Shown in pieces: positions 25,301 through 33,788 of a stretch of DNA of 64,000 nt. Position 1 is the stretch's first letter, and every line of letters begins with the position of its first letter. The notes beneath the pieces were generated by a model, which had not been told where the DNA came from, made no database searches, and was given only the letters and a program-made list of their open reading frames with translations. Made by a program: the position numbers and the translations under genes. The DNA is from UBA1181 sp045226255 (GTDB lineage: Bacteria > Bacteroidota > Bacteroidia > Bacteroidales > Paludibacteraceae): positions 1 through 64,000 of the forward strand of contig JBGVCG010000029.1 of the NCBI GenBank assembly GCA_045226255.1. Reading direction: 5' to 3'.

Positions 25301-28300
25301 TCGTCCAGCCTCTTCGAGTCGTCTTCGAGTTTCCTCTTCTCCGCCTCGGCGCTTGCATGGAACATATCCTTAATTTTGTCAAAAGATGTGACGATGTCGA
25401 CCAGGCGCATGTTGTCCTTTGTCAGACGGGCGCCGAATCCGTCACTCATATTGTCGAGATAGGCGACAACCACATTGGCGTTCATCGCCATGTTGATGAC
25501 CTTATCCACATCCTTCTCCTCGATTAGAAGGATATCGTAGTCGGAATAGTTGTCCCTCTCCTCCTTGACATCCTCACCGATTTTCGCGGCCAATTCGCCG
25601 AGCGGATGCTTCATGTTAATGGCGTAGGCCTTCATCTTGTCGACGTCCCTGACAAGAAGGAGCCTTTCGTCGTCAAGCGTGTTTTCGAGGTAGTTGATGA
25701 CGCTCTTCACCTCGTCGTTCAGGTTGTCCTGTTTGAGCGCCCCCGACAGGATGGCGATGTCGGATCTCATCCTCTCCATCTCCTCCTGCTTAGGGAAGAC
25801 CTCGTTCTTCTTCTGTTGCAGGAGCAGGTTCTGTATGGTGGATTCGATGTCGTCCAGTTTGGTCGTTATCGATTTCTTCCTCTCGCCTACCGACAGGCAC
25901 AGGTTATTCATTACCCTTCCCATGCTTTCGGCGTCCTGATGGAAGGTCTTGATGTCGATGTTCTTCACGAGGGCGAGGTTCCTCCTCTCCTTTTCCGTGA
26001 GGTCCGAGTCGTACAACTTGGTTATCTCGACGGTGTAGCCGTCTTTCTTGCTGCCCTGCAGCATGGCTGTCAGGCCGTAGGCCTCGAACTTCTTACTGAG
26101 GAACGCCTTGGATTCGATGGACCTGGCAATCTCCTCGATCATGGCGCGCCCAAGTTCCTTGGACGTGATGTACATGGTTCCATCGAACTTCACCCTGAAA
26201 GGGTATTTGCCCTGCTCGTCCTTCGTGAATCCCTTGTCCGAAAGCGCGCGGGCGAGACGGTCGATGACGTATCTCTGGCCTATGTACTCCTCCTTGGTCA
26301 TCTGCGTCAATTGGAGGTTACGGTTGATGTTGTATTTATATGATTCGAATCCTTTTTTCTCCGACGCGAGCATCTGGTATTGTTTGGTGAGTTTGTTCAG
26401 CACCATCGTGGTGTTGTCGCCCGTGGCGGAGGCGAGCAGTTCCTGGAATATCTCGGATTCCAGTTCCGTGTCGCTCTTCCCCTCGTCGAAGCGGTTGCCC
26501 TTGAAGTTGGAGTCGGTGATCTGCTCTATCATACGCTGTTTTGCGAAGATGAGCCCGTACTTCTTGGCATCCGTGGAACGTTCCTTGACATATAGGTAGA
26601 CGGGCACGTTGTTGTCGAGGAACTGCTTCGCAAACTCGTTGCCCTGTCGGACCACCCTGCCCGTCTTCTGTATCATGCCGCTCGGCGTCCAGTTCACATC
26701 GAGCATATGAGCCGCGCAGGCTCTCTTCTGCACGTTGACGCCCGTGCCGAGCTTCTGAGTCGAACCGAGCACGATGCGGACATCGCCGTCGTTGACTCTT
26801 TCGAAGAAGGAGGCGCGGTCCTTCTCCTTGACGGTGTTGATGTCAACTATCTCCTTGGCCGGTATGCCGTAGCGCTGGGAGAGGATCTGCTTGATGTCGG
26901 TGTAGAGGTTGTAATCGCCGTTCTGGTAGCTGTCCGAGAAGATGAGCTGCGTACCCTTGGCGAATTGTGTATCCTTGTATATCCTGGCAACATTCTTGGC
27001 CACGTAGTCGACCTTGTTGTGTATCGTTCCGAATTCCTCGTCGTCGAGACCGAGCATCTTATGCGTGAGGGAGGCTTTCGTGCCCTTGGAAAGGGTCACG
27101 AGTGATCTGGCCGAAAAACTCTTTTCGGTCAGATGGACGTCGAGGACCTCGGAATGGCCGGTGTCCATGATATTCTTCAGCTCCTCGAAGATGGCCGCGT
27201 CGACCTTGCTGTCGAACGGCACGATGACCTGCCTGTAGAGCGCCTTCGGCTTGTCCACCACTAGCTTCTTCTCGATGAGGTCCTTCTCCGTGATGACATC
27301 GGCGAAGCCCCTGTATGCGGTGAGCAGCGGTTGCAGGTTGATGAAGCTCCGGAACCTCTCGACGAGTTTGGATCTGCCCAGCTCGTCGGGTTCCCAGTCG
27401 CTCTGCCTTTGTGCGAAAACGTCCGCCCATTTGTCGAAGCAGTTGATTCCCTGCTTCTTTAATATGTTAGGTACGAGATAGACCTGCCAGTTGTAGAGTT
27501 CGGCCAACGAGTTGGATATCGGCGTGCCGGTGGCGAAGATGACGCCCTTGTCGCCTCCGTTCTTCTCCTGTATGTCCCGCACCGCCATGAAGAGGTGGCT
27601 GGCGCGCTTGGAGTTGCTGTCGGCGTTGATGCCCTTCACCTTGTCGTGCGACGTCTGGAAGAGCAGGTTCTTGAAAAGATGCGCCTCGTCCACGGCCAAG
27701 TTATCGAAACCGAGCTCCGTCCAGGATATCTCATCCTTGGAGAGCTTCTCGTTCTCGTTCTCAAGCTCGTTGCGCAGGTTCTCCTCCATCTTGTCGAGCT
27801 TCTTGCGTTCGGCCGGGGAGAGCCCACCAGTCTCCTCCCTCGCCTTGAGTTCCCTGATGGTCTCTATCTGCCATGCCACGAACATCTCGCGGAAACGGTC
27901 CTCGTGCTTGATCTTGTTGAACTGGTCGTGCGTCAGTATCACGATGTCCGCGTCGGAATGCTTGATGCGGTTCAGGAAGATGTTCCTGTTCTCCTTGTCG
28001 AAATCCTTTTCGCCGGGATAGAGTATCTTGGCGTCAGGATACGCGTTCTGTATCTCGCCGGCTATCTGCGAGGCGTTGGCCTTCATGGTCAGAAGGCAGC
28101 ACTTGGTCGCGATGCCGAGCCGTATGCGCTCCATCATGGTCATGCCCATCGCGAGTGTCTTGCCAGCTCCCACGGCGTGGTGCATGAGCAGGTCGTTGTT
28201 GGTGAGTCCCCTCGCCACAACGTTCTTCTGGTGCTCCCTCGGTGTCTTGGTGCAACCTTCGAGCGAGACGCGCATATTGTCCCAGTTGGTCGCCACGTAC

Positions 28301-31300
28301 TGGTTGAAGCGTCTGTTGAAGTTGTCCTCTATGTCGTCCATGTAACCTTGCGAAGCCTTGGTGTGCACCCACGTCTCGAACATTTCCCTGATTTCCCTCA
28401 CCTTCGTGTTGGCTATCAGCGTAAGGGACTCGTTGACGATCGAGTTGCCGTCCTCGTCCTTGTCGGTCACCTTGATGTGCGAGTCGTTGAACGCCGCGTC
28501 TATGATCCTGCGGGCGTTGCAGTCGGGACGGCGCACGTCGTAGCTACGGAGCAGGTTCTGCTCCTTCTGCGTGAAGGAGACGTTCCATGAGTGGTTCTCG
28601 TTGTAGCTGATGTCGCATTTCATCCTCCTGAGTTCAGATTGCGAGGTCACGTTCATGAGCTCCGTCATGATGAAATTCTGGTAAGCGGCCACGGGAACGA
28701 TGTCCGTTCCCATGTTGATGATAATCTCGTCGATGCCTATCCTCTTCGGAAGCACCTTTTCGAGGGCTTCCACGTTCTTATTATAGGTGTCGTCACCCAT
28801 GGCGGCCAGACGGGCGGCTTCGAGTTTGTCGCCGATGTGTCCGCTCAGGTATATGTTGTAGAGTTCGTATCGCTCCGTCTCCGGATTCTTGAATATGAGC
28901 CCGTCGCATTTTTCGAGCCAATCCTCCCCCAGCCTACTGCGCAGGAAGGCGGTGTCGATTCTACCGCTCTTGGCGAAGGAATGGAACACGAGGTCGGATG
29001 GATCGTTGGATTCGATGTCGGATGGCGCGCGGTTGATGGTCCTGTGCCTGAATATGTCCGATTTGGTTATGATGAGCTCCGTCTTATTCTTGCCTGTGAG
29101 GCTCTCCCTCTTCTTGCAGTTCTCCAGGGCGAGCATCTTGATGAAGTCGGGTTTGTCGTCGCTAAGGCGACGGCGCACCTTGTCCTCATTGAGGCTGCCG
29201 TATTTGAAGACGAAGCTGTCGTATGTCGTGTTAAGGTCCTTTCTTAGTTCTTCGGCGTTCGGATAGTCGTTTATGTCCGCCTTGATGAGGTCGTTGTAGA
29301 CCTTCTTCAAAGCCACATAATCGGCGCATATCTGCTCGTTCATGTCGAGGACGGGTTTCTCCTCCGTCTCCTCGACTTCCTGCGCCTGAAGGGCTTCTAT
29401 GTCGTTCTTCTGCTTGTAGTCGGTTATGATATGGCGGATGAGTTCCTCCGCCTTGGCGGCGATCTCGTCCAAGCCCAGCTGGCTGTTGTAGGTGACACCA
29501 CGGAAGGCCTCCTCGGGATGGCCGATGATGTTCTCCGGGTGGTTGACGAAGTATTCGTTCACCTTGTAGCTGACCGTGTCGTTCTCCTCAAGCGTCCGCA
29601 CGGTTGTCTTGACGAACGCCTCGGAGTGGCTTTTCCTCTCCCCTTCCCTCTTCTTCTGGAAGATGAGGAAATCGGTGTTGACGGAGGTGTCCGGGAAGAT
29701 TCCGGACGGGAACCTGACCGCACCGACGAAGTTCATCTTCTCCTGCATCAGTTCGCGGTTCTCCTCGTACTTGGACGCGTTCAGGAAGCTGGTCGTGGAC
29801 AGGCAGACCATCAGACCGCCCGGCTGGGTCTGCTCCATCATCTTGAGGGGGAAGTAGCCCGTGAGGTTGTTGAGCGCCCTCACGTAGCGCTTGTCGGGAC
29901 TGTTGTTGAATTTCTTGTCGGCCACTTTGAGTCCGTCCACGAACGGCATGTTCGTGAGCGTGACGGTGTAGCGTCCTACCTCGGCGTTCTCTATCCTCGA
30001 CAGGATGACGTTGGCCGATGGGTTGAGCATCTTATTGATGAGTCCCGTCACGATGTTCGGCTCGACGCAGGTCACGTCGAAGCCGGATATGAGGTCACGC
30101 TCGAAAGAGTGCAGCATATTGCCTGTTCCCGCCGATGGTTCGAGCAGTTTACCTTCCTTGACACCGAACTCGCCCAGGATGACTCCTCCGAGCCGGGCTA
30201 CCTGTTTCGGTGTCCAGTAGTCGTACTTCCCTTCGGATATGAAGGATCCTATGAGGTATTTGGTCACCGTCAAACTAAAGGTGCTCTCATAGTTGCCCCA
30301 AGGGATCGGCTTGCCGCCAATGTCCGTCTTCTCGTTGAAGCCGTAGAGGTTGATCGAGCCCGCCATGTAGGCTTGGTGCAACGCCTTGGTGAGTTTGAAG
30401 ACGGCTCCGTCGATGTCCACATCGGTGTTCTTCTCATCCACCTGGTTCTTCACGCCGTTCTTCGCCTCCGTTATCTCCTCGTCGGAGATGAGCCCGTCCT
30501 TCTTCAGTTCCTCGAAGGTGCCCTCCGCTATGCGTCTGTAGTTCCAATCGAGCAGGCGGGAGTGCTGCACCACGAATCTTGTGGTCAGACCGCCGAATCC
30601 GGTGAAGCGTTTCAGCGTCTCCTGTTCCTGTGGGGTCGGTTTGATGCCGCCCCGCTCGATGATGTCGGCGAGCGTGGCGATCGCCTTCACGTTCGCCTTG
30701 TATGCGGCGAGCGTGCCGGCTTTCGGTACCTGCACGTCATGCTCGGAGTCGATGTAGGCGTCCTCGTTGAAGATGGTACGCTCCGTTGGAGCGGCGGCAT
30801 CCTCTACATCTACAACGTCTTGACGTGTTCTATCACCATCTCCCTGACGGTCGATTCCGCTTGGGATTCGGGCATCCACTTCTCCATTTCGACGCGCTGG
30901 CGCCGGAAGGCCATCGACTCCTCCACGCACCACAGCAGGTCGTATGTCCTCGTCAGTTCCGGACGGAGTTCCGCCAAGGCTATGTACATCGTCTCGGCTT
31001 CGTCCGGGATGAGCGCTTCCTTGGCCACTATCGACGCCACCTCCGTCAGACGGAGTTGTTCGTCCTCCTCCTTGTCCCACCCGTCGAGATCCTTCAGAAA
31101 TAGCTCCGTTATCTCCGTCATCTCCTGTCTTACTTGGGCGGGGGTTAGATGCGGTCGCCTGCGGAGAAGGGACCATATCTGGTTCTCGCCTATCAGATCC
31201 AGCGACCTGCGGCTTTGGTTCACCGCCCTCATTATCGTGCTGAAGCCCGCCATCTGCTTGGCCAGCTCCTGTCCGTATGTCTTGGACTTCAGTTCCAATA

Positions 31301-32406
31301 TCTTTTCTTCGTCCATGGTCATTATTTTTTAAGTTGTTATTCTTCTTATTATCGTCATTCCCTTCTTCGGCGAATTGCAGAAGAAGCTGGGAAGGGTGCC
31401 TGCGGGAAGGTACCGGACCCAGCGTCGGTCTTGCCGGCGCCAGCGGTTCCTCCGCTGGGGTGATCGTCACCGGGTCCGCCTCGAACGGCCCGTCGTTCGC
31501 CCTGACGGTCAGTTCGTCATCGTAGGGACTCGAAGAGTTGTCCGTGACGACGGAATCGGTATTGTCGGCGCCAGTCCTGAAGCCGTTGTTGATGAACCTA
31601 TCCGACGGAGTCGCGTAGGTCATGAAGAGGATGGCGTCCTCCGTGATGTTACCGTTGATGTGGTTGGACCAGCGTCTTAGGTCGTCGAAGGTGATTTCCT
31701 CCTGTCTTCCGACGACCATGCCTATATCACGCAATAGGATCTGCGCCTCGCTCTGGCGGAAGGGGAGGATGTAGGATATGGCGTAGGTGTTGCGGTAGCT
31801 GTCCTCCGGCTGTTTGACCTCCTCGATGCTCGCTATCGTCCTGCCGTAGCCGTCCACGACGGCGTTATGGAGTCCCCTCTTCGCGTCCTCCTTCGATATG
31901 ATGCGGAATCCGTTATATAGTGCCTCCTTGCCCACCTTGGGCGGGAACATCCGCATCAGGTTCCACTGGTCGAGGAATGTGTTGATGCGGTCAAGATGGT
32001 ATTTATCATCCGCCACGTCTTTTTTTATCTGTGTCAGGGTGGCTCCGCACAGGAGTCTTACTTCTACGTAGTTCTCTTTGGGTAGTGAGAGAATGGCTGG
32101 AACTTTCTTCCCGAACGTCTTTACGAACAATGAACCTGTTTTAGGGAATAAAAATTGTTTCTGCAGATCCAATTTTTCTTCACCGTCTTTTAAAGAACGG
32201 TTATGCTTCACCACCAGATTCTGCAACCTGACGGAGAAAAACTCATCCCCTTTCGGAACCAGGTAATAACGGTCGGGTTTGGCATTGATGGCATTCAACA
32301 GAAATTTACCCTCATAGGAATCCCTGTTTAAAAGCGCGAATCGGTCTTTAAGACTCGAAAAGCCGATCGTAGCAATGCTGTTTATGAAATCCAGTACATT
32401 ATTCAT
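22399..32406 (-). CDS. Giant DNA methylase-helicase protein (DarB-like)
   Basis: This 3335-residue protein combines several parts: an unrecognised N-terminal domain (1-350), a Gly/Arg/Asp-rich linker (about 361-532), an Eco57I-type N6-adenine methylase (LLEPSAGTGNML near 750; TNMPFV near 817, where Met replaces the first Pro of NPPF), and an SNF2/DEAD helicase (VGAGKT near 1410, DEAH near 1570, ATGTPIS near 1622, QKTGRVVRQGN near 1915). Long coiled coils follow, then a Lys/Glu-rich stretch (about 2780-2860) and a C-terminal DUF3945-type region. Phage P1 DarB and related proteins of conjugative elements share the methylase-helicase pairing and protect incoming DNA from restriction. The gene overlaps the gene before it by 8 bases. 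Confidence 0.9.
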   Translation of the reverse strand: MNNVLDFINSIATIGFSSLKDRFALLNRDSYEGKFLLNAINAKPDRYYLVPKGDEFFSVRLQNLVVKHNRSLKDGEEKLDLQKQFLFPKTGSLFVKTFGKKVPAILSLPKENYVEVRLLCGATLTQIKKDVADDKYHLDRINTFLDQWNLMRMFPPKVGKEALYNGFRIISKEDAKRGLHNAVVDGYGRTIASIEEVKQPEDSYRNTYAISYILPFRQSEAQILLRDIGMVVGRQEEITFDDLRRWSNHINGNITEDAILFMTYATPSDRFINNGFRTGADNTDSVVTDNSSSPYDDELTVRANDGPFEADPVTITPAEEPLAPARPTLGPVPSRRHPSQLLLQFAEEGNDDNKKNNNLKNNDHGRRKDIGTEVQDIRTGAGQADGGLQHDNEGGEPKPQVAGSDRREPDMVPSPQATASNPRPSKTGDDGDNGAISEGSRRVGQGGGRTTPSDGGGVDSGQGSAHPGRSRDDVHSLGGTPSGTDEDIRPAVVRGGVDGLPAPARRNGEVDARIPSGIDRQGDGDRTRQDVVDVEDAAAPTERTIFNEDAYIDSEHDVQVPKAGTLAAYKANVKAIATLADIIERGGIKPTPQEQETLKRFTGFGGLTTRFVVQHSRLLDWNYRRIAEGTFEELKKDGLISDEEITEAKNGVKNQVDEKNTDVDIDGAVFKLTKALHQAYMAGSINLYGFNEKTDIGGKPIPWGNYESTFSLTVTKYLIGSFISEGKYDYWTPKQVARLGGVILGEFGVKEGKLLEPSAGTGNMLHSFERDLISGFDVTCVEPNIVTGLINKMLNPSANVILSRIENAEVGRYTVTLTNMPFVDGLKVADKKFNNSPDKRYVRALNNLTGYFPLKMMEQTQPGGLMVCLSTTSFLNASKYEENRELMQEKMNFVGAVRFPSGIFPDTSVNTDFLIFQKKREGERKSHSEAFVKTTVRTLEENDTVSYKVNEYFVNHPENIIGHPEEAFRGVTYNSQLGLDEIAAKAEELIRHIITDYKQKNDIEALQAQEVEETEEKPVLDMNEQICADYVALKKVYNDLIKADINDYPNAEELRKDLNTTYDSFVFKYGSLNEDKVRRRLSDDKPDFIKMLALENCKKRESLTGKNKTELIITKSDIFRHRTINRAPSDIESNDPSDLVFHSFAKSGRIDTAFLRSRLGEDWLEKCDGLIFKNPETERYELYNIYLSGHIGDKLEAARLAAMGDDTYNKNVEALEKVLPKRIGIDEIIINMGTDIVPVAAYQNFIMTELMNVTSQSELRRMKCDISYNENHSWNVSFTQKEQNLLRSYDVRRPDCNARRIIDAAFNDSHIKVTDKDEDGNSIVNESLTLIANTKVREIREMFETWVHTKASQGYMDDIEDNFNRRFNQYVATNWDNMRVSLEGCTKTPREHQKNVVARGLTNNDLLMHHAVGAGKTLAMGMTMMERIRLGIATKCCLLTMKANASQIAGEIQNAYPDAKILYPGEKDFDKENRNIFLNRIKHSDADIVILTHDQFNKIKHEDRFREMFVAWQIETIRELKAREETGGLSPAERKKLDKMEENLRNELENENEKLSKDEISWTELGFDNLAVDEAHLFKNLLFQTSHDKVKGINADSNSKRASHLFMAVRDIQEKNGGDKGVIFATGTPISNSLAELYNWQVYLVPNILKKQGINCFDKWADVFAQRQSDWEPDELGRSKLVERFRSFINLQPLLTAYRGFADVITEKDLIEKKLVVDKPKALYRQVIVPFDSKVDAAIFEELKNIMDTGHSEVLDVHLTEKSFSARSLVTLSKGTKASLTHKMLGLDDEEFGTIHNKVDYVAKNVARIYKDTQFAKGTQLIFSDSYQNGDYNLYTDIKQILSQRYGIPAKEIVDINTVKEKDRASFFERVNDGDVRIVLGSTQKLGTGVNVQKRACAAHMLDVNWTPSGMIQKTGRVVRQGNEFAKQFLDNNVPVYLYVKERSTDAKKYGLIFAKQRMIEQITDSNFKGNRFDEGKSDTELESEIFQELLASATGDNTTMVLNKLTKQYQMLASEKKGFESYKYNINRNLQLTQMTKEEYIGQRYVIDRLARALSDKGFTKDEQGKYPFRVKFDGTMYITSKELGRAMIEEIARSIESKAFLSKKFEAYGLTAMLQGSKKDGYTVEITKLYDSDLTEKERRNLALVKNIDIKTFHQDAESMGRVMNNLCLSVGERKKSITTKLDDIESTIQNLLLQQKKNEVFPKQEEMERMRSDIAILSGALKQDNLNDEVKSVINYLENTLDDERLLLVRDVDKMKAYAINMKHPLGELAAKIGEDVKEERDNYSDYDILLIEEKDVDKVINMAMNANVVVAYLDNMSDGFGARLTKDNMRLVDIVTSFDKIKDMFHASAEAEKRKLEDDSKRLDELRNTSSEESKAEEGEEVKQMNTNIITWRELGFPNPEDGEAVTSYDKYYSLDNMPDYQYADMDTEAVAEPELPAMAAEEVQKKGYEIVEDKENQGGGIASEPTAEYKHKNEDTMEEELDDKMDVRILWDFSHDKYSLQLNSIDIRESERYSLEEFVEFMNDRFPEFLEREDVKEQLHDFGWDRPKNLAVNTDDNAIMHHIPMNERKKIYEGVQEKLEKTGENISREEMEKLVSDFKDAVKDVDYKKMYYVTAHFKTIGHYSLNEALYDQNWELAEKEINKAFPKEEKGYDKGNKVERDDNIASEPTAEYVKPKKEDTMEITKDKMDKTLEEFQRFVSAQEIGLDDLETRMELRENVDYELSLMEGSVTDVEKMKKKMQEEIDRMKPSSEGNKEVKEYIGNIQKLQKRLNANTEFNLRMHLGDDKYNEIAATVSGDGKKTAKAEVKEGQKKGNPGKEEPGKAEGKKEQKPAKAEQTAQVEQTKKQVEKKQVEKKEKVEEKKPEGKKQETGNKLPELVKVGYAQYAGVKDTQGNQLDLIVPKFRIQLDLNAIEQKMDKMRARKTQSGEDFLSFAIIKNKQAKENQSPLQVIVKRHGEDATVNGKTVKFADAAALMEFQVSLQDLKAKAEKAGIDITKEAVPLSVGSYSGETGIKLNNKSALLKDKELKDEDMMIRGRFKVVNSFDRIVKTKQNLDEVPAIRYDNKDMGDCITNSREVNIRKKDGTSFAKSVEDIYVALSSKALKELPEADAFGNVKLAICTKRTDEKYLTANKLQLNEQGQLVNEQGRRVPNLLLVADPKTYKNGQPYANTVRVLTVRKEDLMKLPTLDDKNGTIALRIDGLTNKVALNVNKYVTENRTQEVEKYLQSQSGDKNAKIDPKRPYDTNVTISTVSEHYSAKYAKMEVNSWEKITPKVDLETYKNAPSQFDLFKEVVSDYMEKKANKIKESAAKNAPEEDAQEETQKQGRKI
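30810..31322 (-). CDS. Nested gene in another frame inside the methylase-helicase
   Basis: The 170-residue product is a normal-looking helical protein (ELKSKTYGQELAKQMAGFST, PAQVRQEMTEITELFLKDLD, TRTYDLLWCVEESMAFRRQR). Its codons follow backbone habits (GAG, AAG, CTG, ACG, ATA), while the host frame here uses unusual codons. It spans exactly residues 361-532 of the giant protein, the stretch that is Gly/Arg/Asp-rich linker in that frame. An A-rich leader (AACTTAAAAAATAATG) precedes the ATG. I read it as the older coding frame, with the giant protein's linker overprinted on it. No family recognised. It could be made by internal initiation on the same mRNA. Confidence 0.65.
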   Translation of the reverse strand: MTMDEEKILELKSKTYGQELAKQMAGFSTIMRAVNQSRRSLDLIGENQIWSLLRRRPHLTPAQVRQEMTEITELFLKDLDGWDKEEDEQLRLTEVASIVAKEALIPDEAETMYIALAELRPELTRTYDLLWCVEESMAFRRQRVEMEKWMPESQAESTVREMVIEHVKTL

Positions 32407-33067
32407 AGGCCTTGCATAATTTGTTTACCACGTTCTCGTCCAGGACGTTCACTTGTAGCTGACGGTAGATGTCCAAGGCTCCCGCCACAAGTGTTTCAGG
32501 CTCGACCTTGCTGGTGTCTTTCGCATCCTCCAAGAGGATGAGCAGTTCCACCTGTTTCTTGTCGAGTTCATCGTTGTTGATAGAGTCAATTGCGGCGATT
32601 ATCTCATTACCTTTTTTAATCATCTTCTTCATTAATTCGACGATTCTCCTTATCTCAGTATCATATAGGATTTCGATATAAGAGACTATATCAAACTCCG
32701 TCGAATCCTTCGGTTCGCCCTCAATCGGAATTTTGTCAATTTCCTTGTTATATTCGTCCATCAAATCCATCAGTCTATTATACTTATCGATCAACGTATT
32801 CGCATGTTCGAATGTGAATGTTTTGATGTCAGCGGTTTTTCTCTTATCCGTGTCCAAACATTCGTAGAACACATTGAACTCACGGATGGGTTCGCTGTTC
32901 ATGAGGATCTCGTATAATTCCTTCGCCACCACATTAAAACAGAAATACCTTTCATCGAACTCTTCCGTTAGAGTCTTCGGAAACTTGGACAAGTCCCTGT
33001 CTCCGAAGAATTTGTCGAATTCCTTTTCGATGAATTCCTGAGCGTTCTTATATTTCATTTCTTCCAT
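32399..33067 (-). CDS. Hypothetical helical protein, paralogue 2
   Basis: The 222-residue protein is a tandem duplicate of the next gene upstream. Both share FGDRDLSKFPKTLTEEFD near residue 20, VPIEGEPKDSTE-like residues in the middle, and a C-terminus with GALDIYRQLQVNVLDENVVN. The whole protein is helical and highly charged; no family recognised. It overlaps the giant methylase-helicase by 8 bases. A variant of the conserved leader (GCGTTAG instead of ATGTTAG on the plus strand) lies at 33073-33089. Confidence 0.8.
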   Translation of the reverse strand: MEEMKYKNAQEFIEKEFDKFFGDRDLSKFPKTLTEEFDERYFCFNVVAKELYEILMNSEPIREFNVFYECLDTDKRKTADIKTFTFEHANTLIDKYNRLMDLMDEYNKEIDKIPIEGEPKDSTEFDIVSYIEILYDTEIRRIVELMKKMIKKGNEIIAAIDSINNDELDKKQVELLILLEDAKDTSKVEPETLVAGALDIYRQLQVNVLDENVVNKLCKAYE

Positions 33068-33072
33068 AAGCT

Positions 33073-33089
33073 GAAAATTTTAGCGTTAG
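33073..33089 (-). promoter_or_regulatory. Variant conserved leader of paralogue 2
   Basis: On the minus strand CTAACGCTAAAATTTTC, 5 bases before the ATG. It differs from the main leader at two positions (CGC for CAT), which would weaken but not abolish pairing with the candidate small RNA. Confidence 0.55.
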
Positions 33090-33104
33090 TTAATAATGGG
33101 AGGT

Positions 33105-33770
33105 TCAAGCACAAGCGTCACTTAATTTGTTTACCACATTCTCATCCAAGACATTCACTTGTAGTTGTCGATAGATATCCAAGGCGCCTGCCATAAGTGT
33201 TTCGGGTTCGACCTTGCCGGTGTCCTTCATATCCTCCAGAAGGATGAGCAATTTTACTTGTTTAGTATCGAGTTCATCGTTACTGATAGAATCGATGGAG
33301 GAGATTATCTCTTTTGCTCTTTCAATGAATTTCTTCATCAAGTAAATGATTCGCTTTACCTCGTGATTGTATTGTAAGTCGATATAACTGACGATTTCCA
33401 ACTCAGTCGAATCTTTCGGTTCTCCCTCAATCGGAACGGTTCTTTCCACTTCTTCCGAGCAATCAACATATAAGTCACAAAGTTTTTGATATTCTTCGCA
33501 GAGCGTTTCGGCGTGTCCAAAACTCCCATTCTTAATCATTTCTTTGTTTCTGGCTTCCAGTTGATGGTAAAAATCTTCGAATTCAAAGAATGGACGGTCG
33601 GCAATGATAATATCATACAGATCCCTGTATGTTGATTCCATCGCAAAATATCTCATATCGAACTCTTCCGTCAGCGTCTTCGGGAACTTGGACAAGTCCC
33701 TGTCTCCAAAGAACTTGTCGTATTCCTGGTCGATGAACTCCTTTGCGCTTATTTGTTTGTTATCTTCCAT
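33105..33770 (-). CDS. Hypothetical helical protein, paralogue 1
   Basis: The 221-residue twin of the gene at 32399. The N-terminal 40 and C-terminal 50 residues are nearly identical, while the middle differs, suggesting that duplication was followed by divergence of a central helix bundle. It lies 18 bases after the DUF3945-type gene and lacks its own conserved leader, so it depends on the upstream transcript. Function unknown. Confidence 0.8.
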   Translation of the reverse strand: MEDNKQISAKEFIDQEYDKFFGDRDLSKFPKTLTEEFDMRYFAMESTYRDLYDIIIADRPFFEFEDFYHQLEARNKEMIKNGSFGHAETLCEEYQKLCDLYVDCSEEVERTVPIEGEPKDSTELEIVSYIDLQYNHEVKRIIYLMKKFIERAKEIISSIDSISNDELDTKQVKLLILLEDMKDTGKVEPETLMAGALDIYRQLQVNVLDENVVNKLSDACA

Positions 33771-33788
33771 ATCGTGAAATATTTATTG

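Noticed and set aside
29431..31332. 633-residue open frame antisense to the methylase-helicase
   Set aside because: High GC with C/G third bases opens the opposite strand widely in this region; the translation is Val/Arg/Leu-rich with no protein-like pattern. Many similar long antisense frames occur from 20.8 to 42.3 kb for the same reason.
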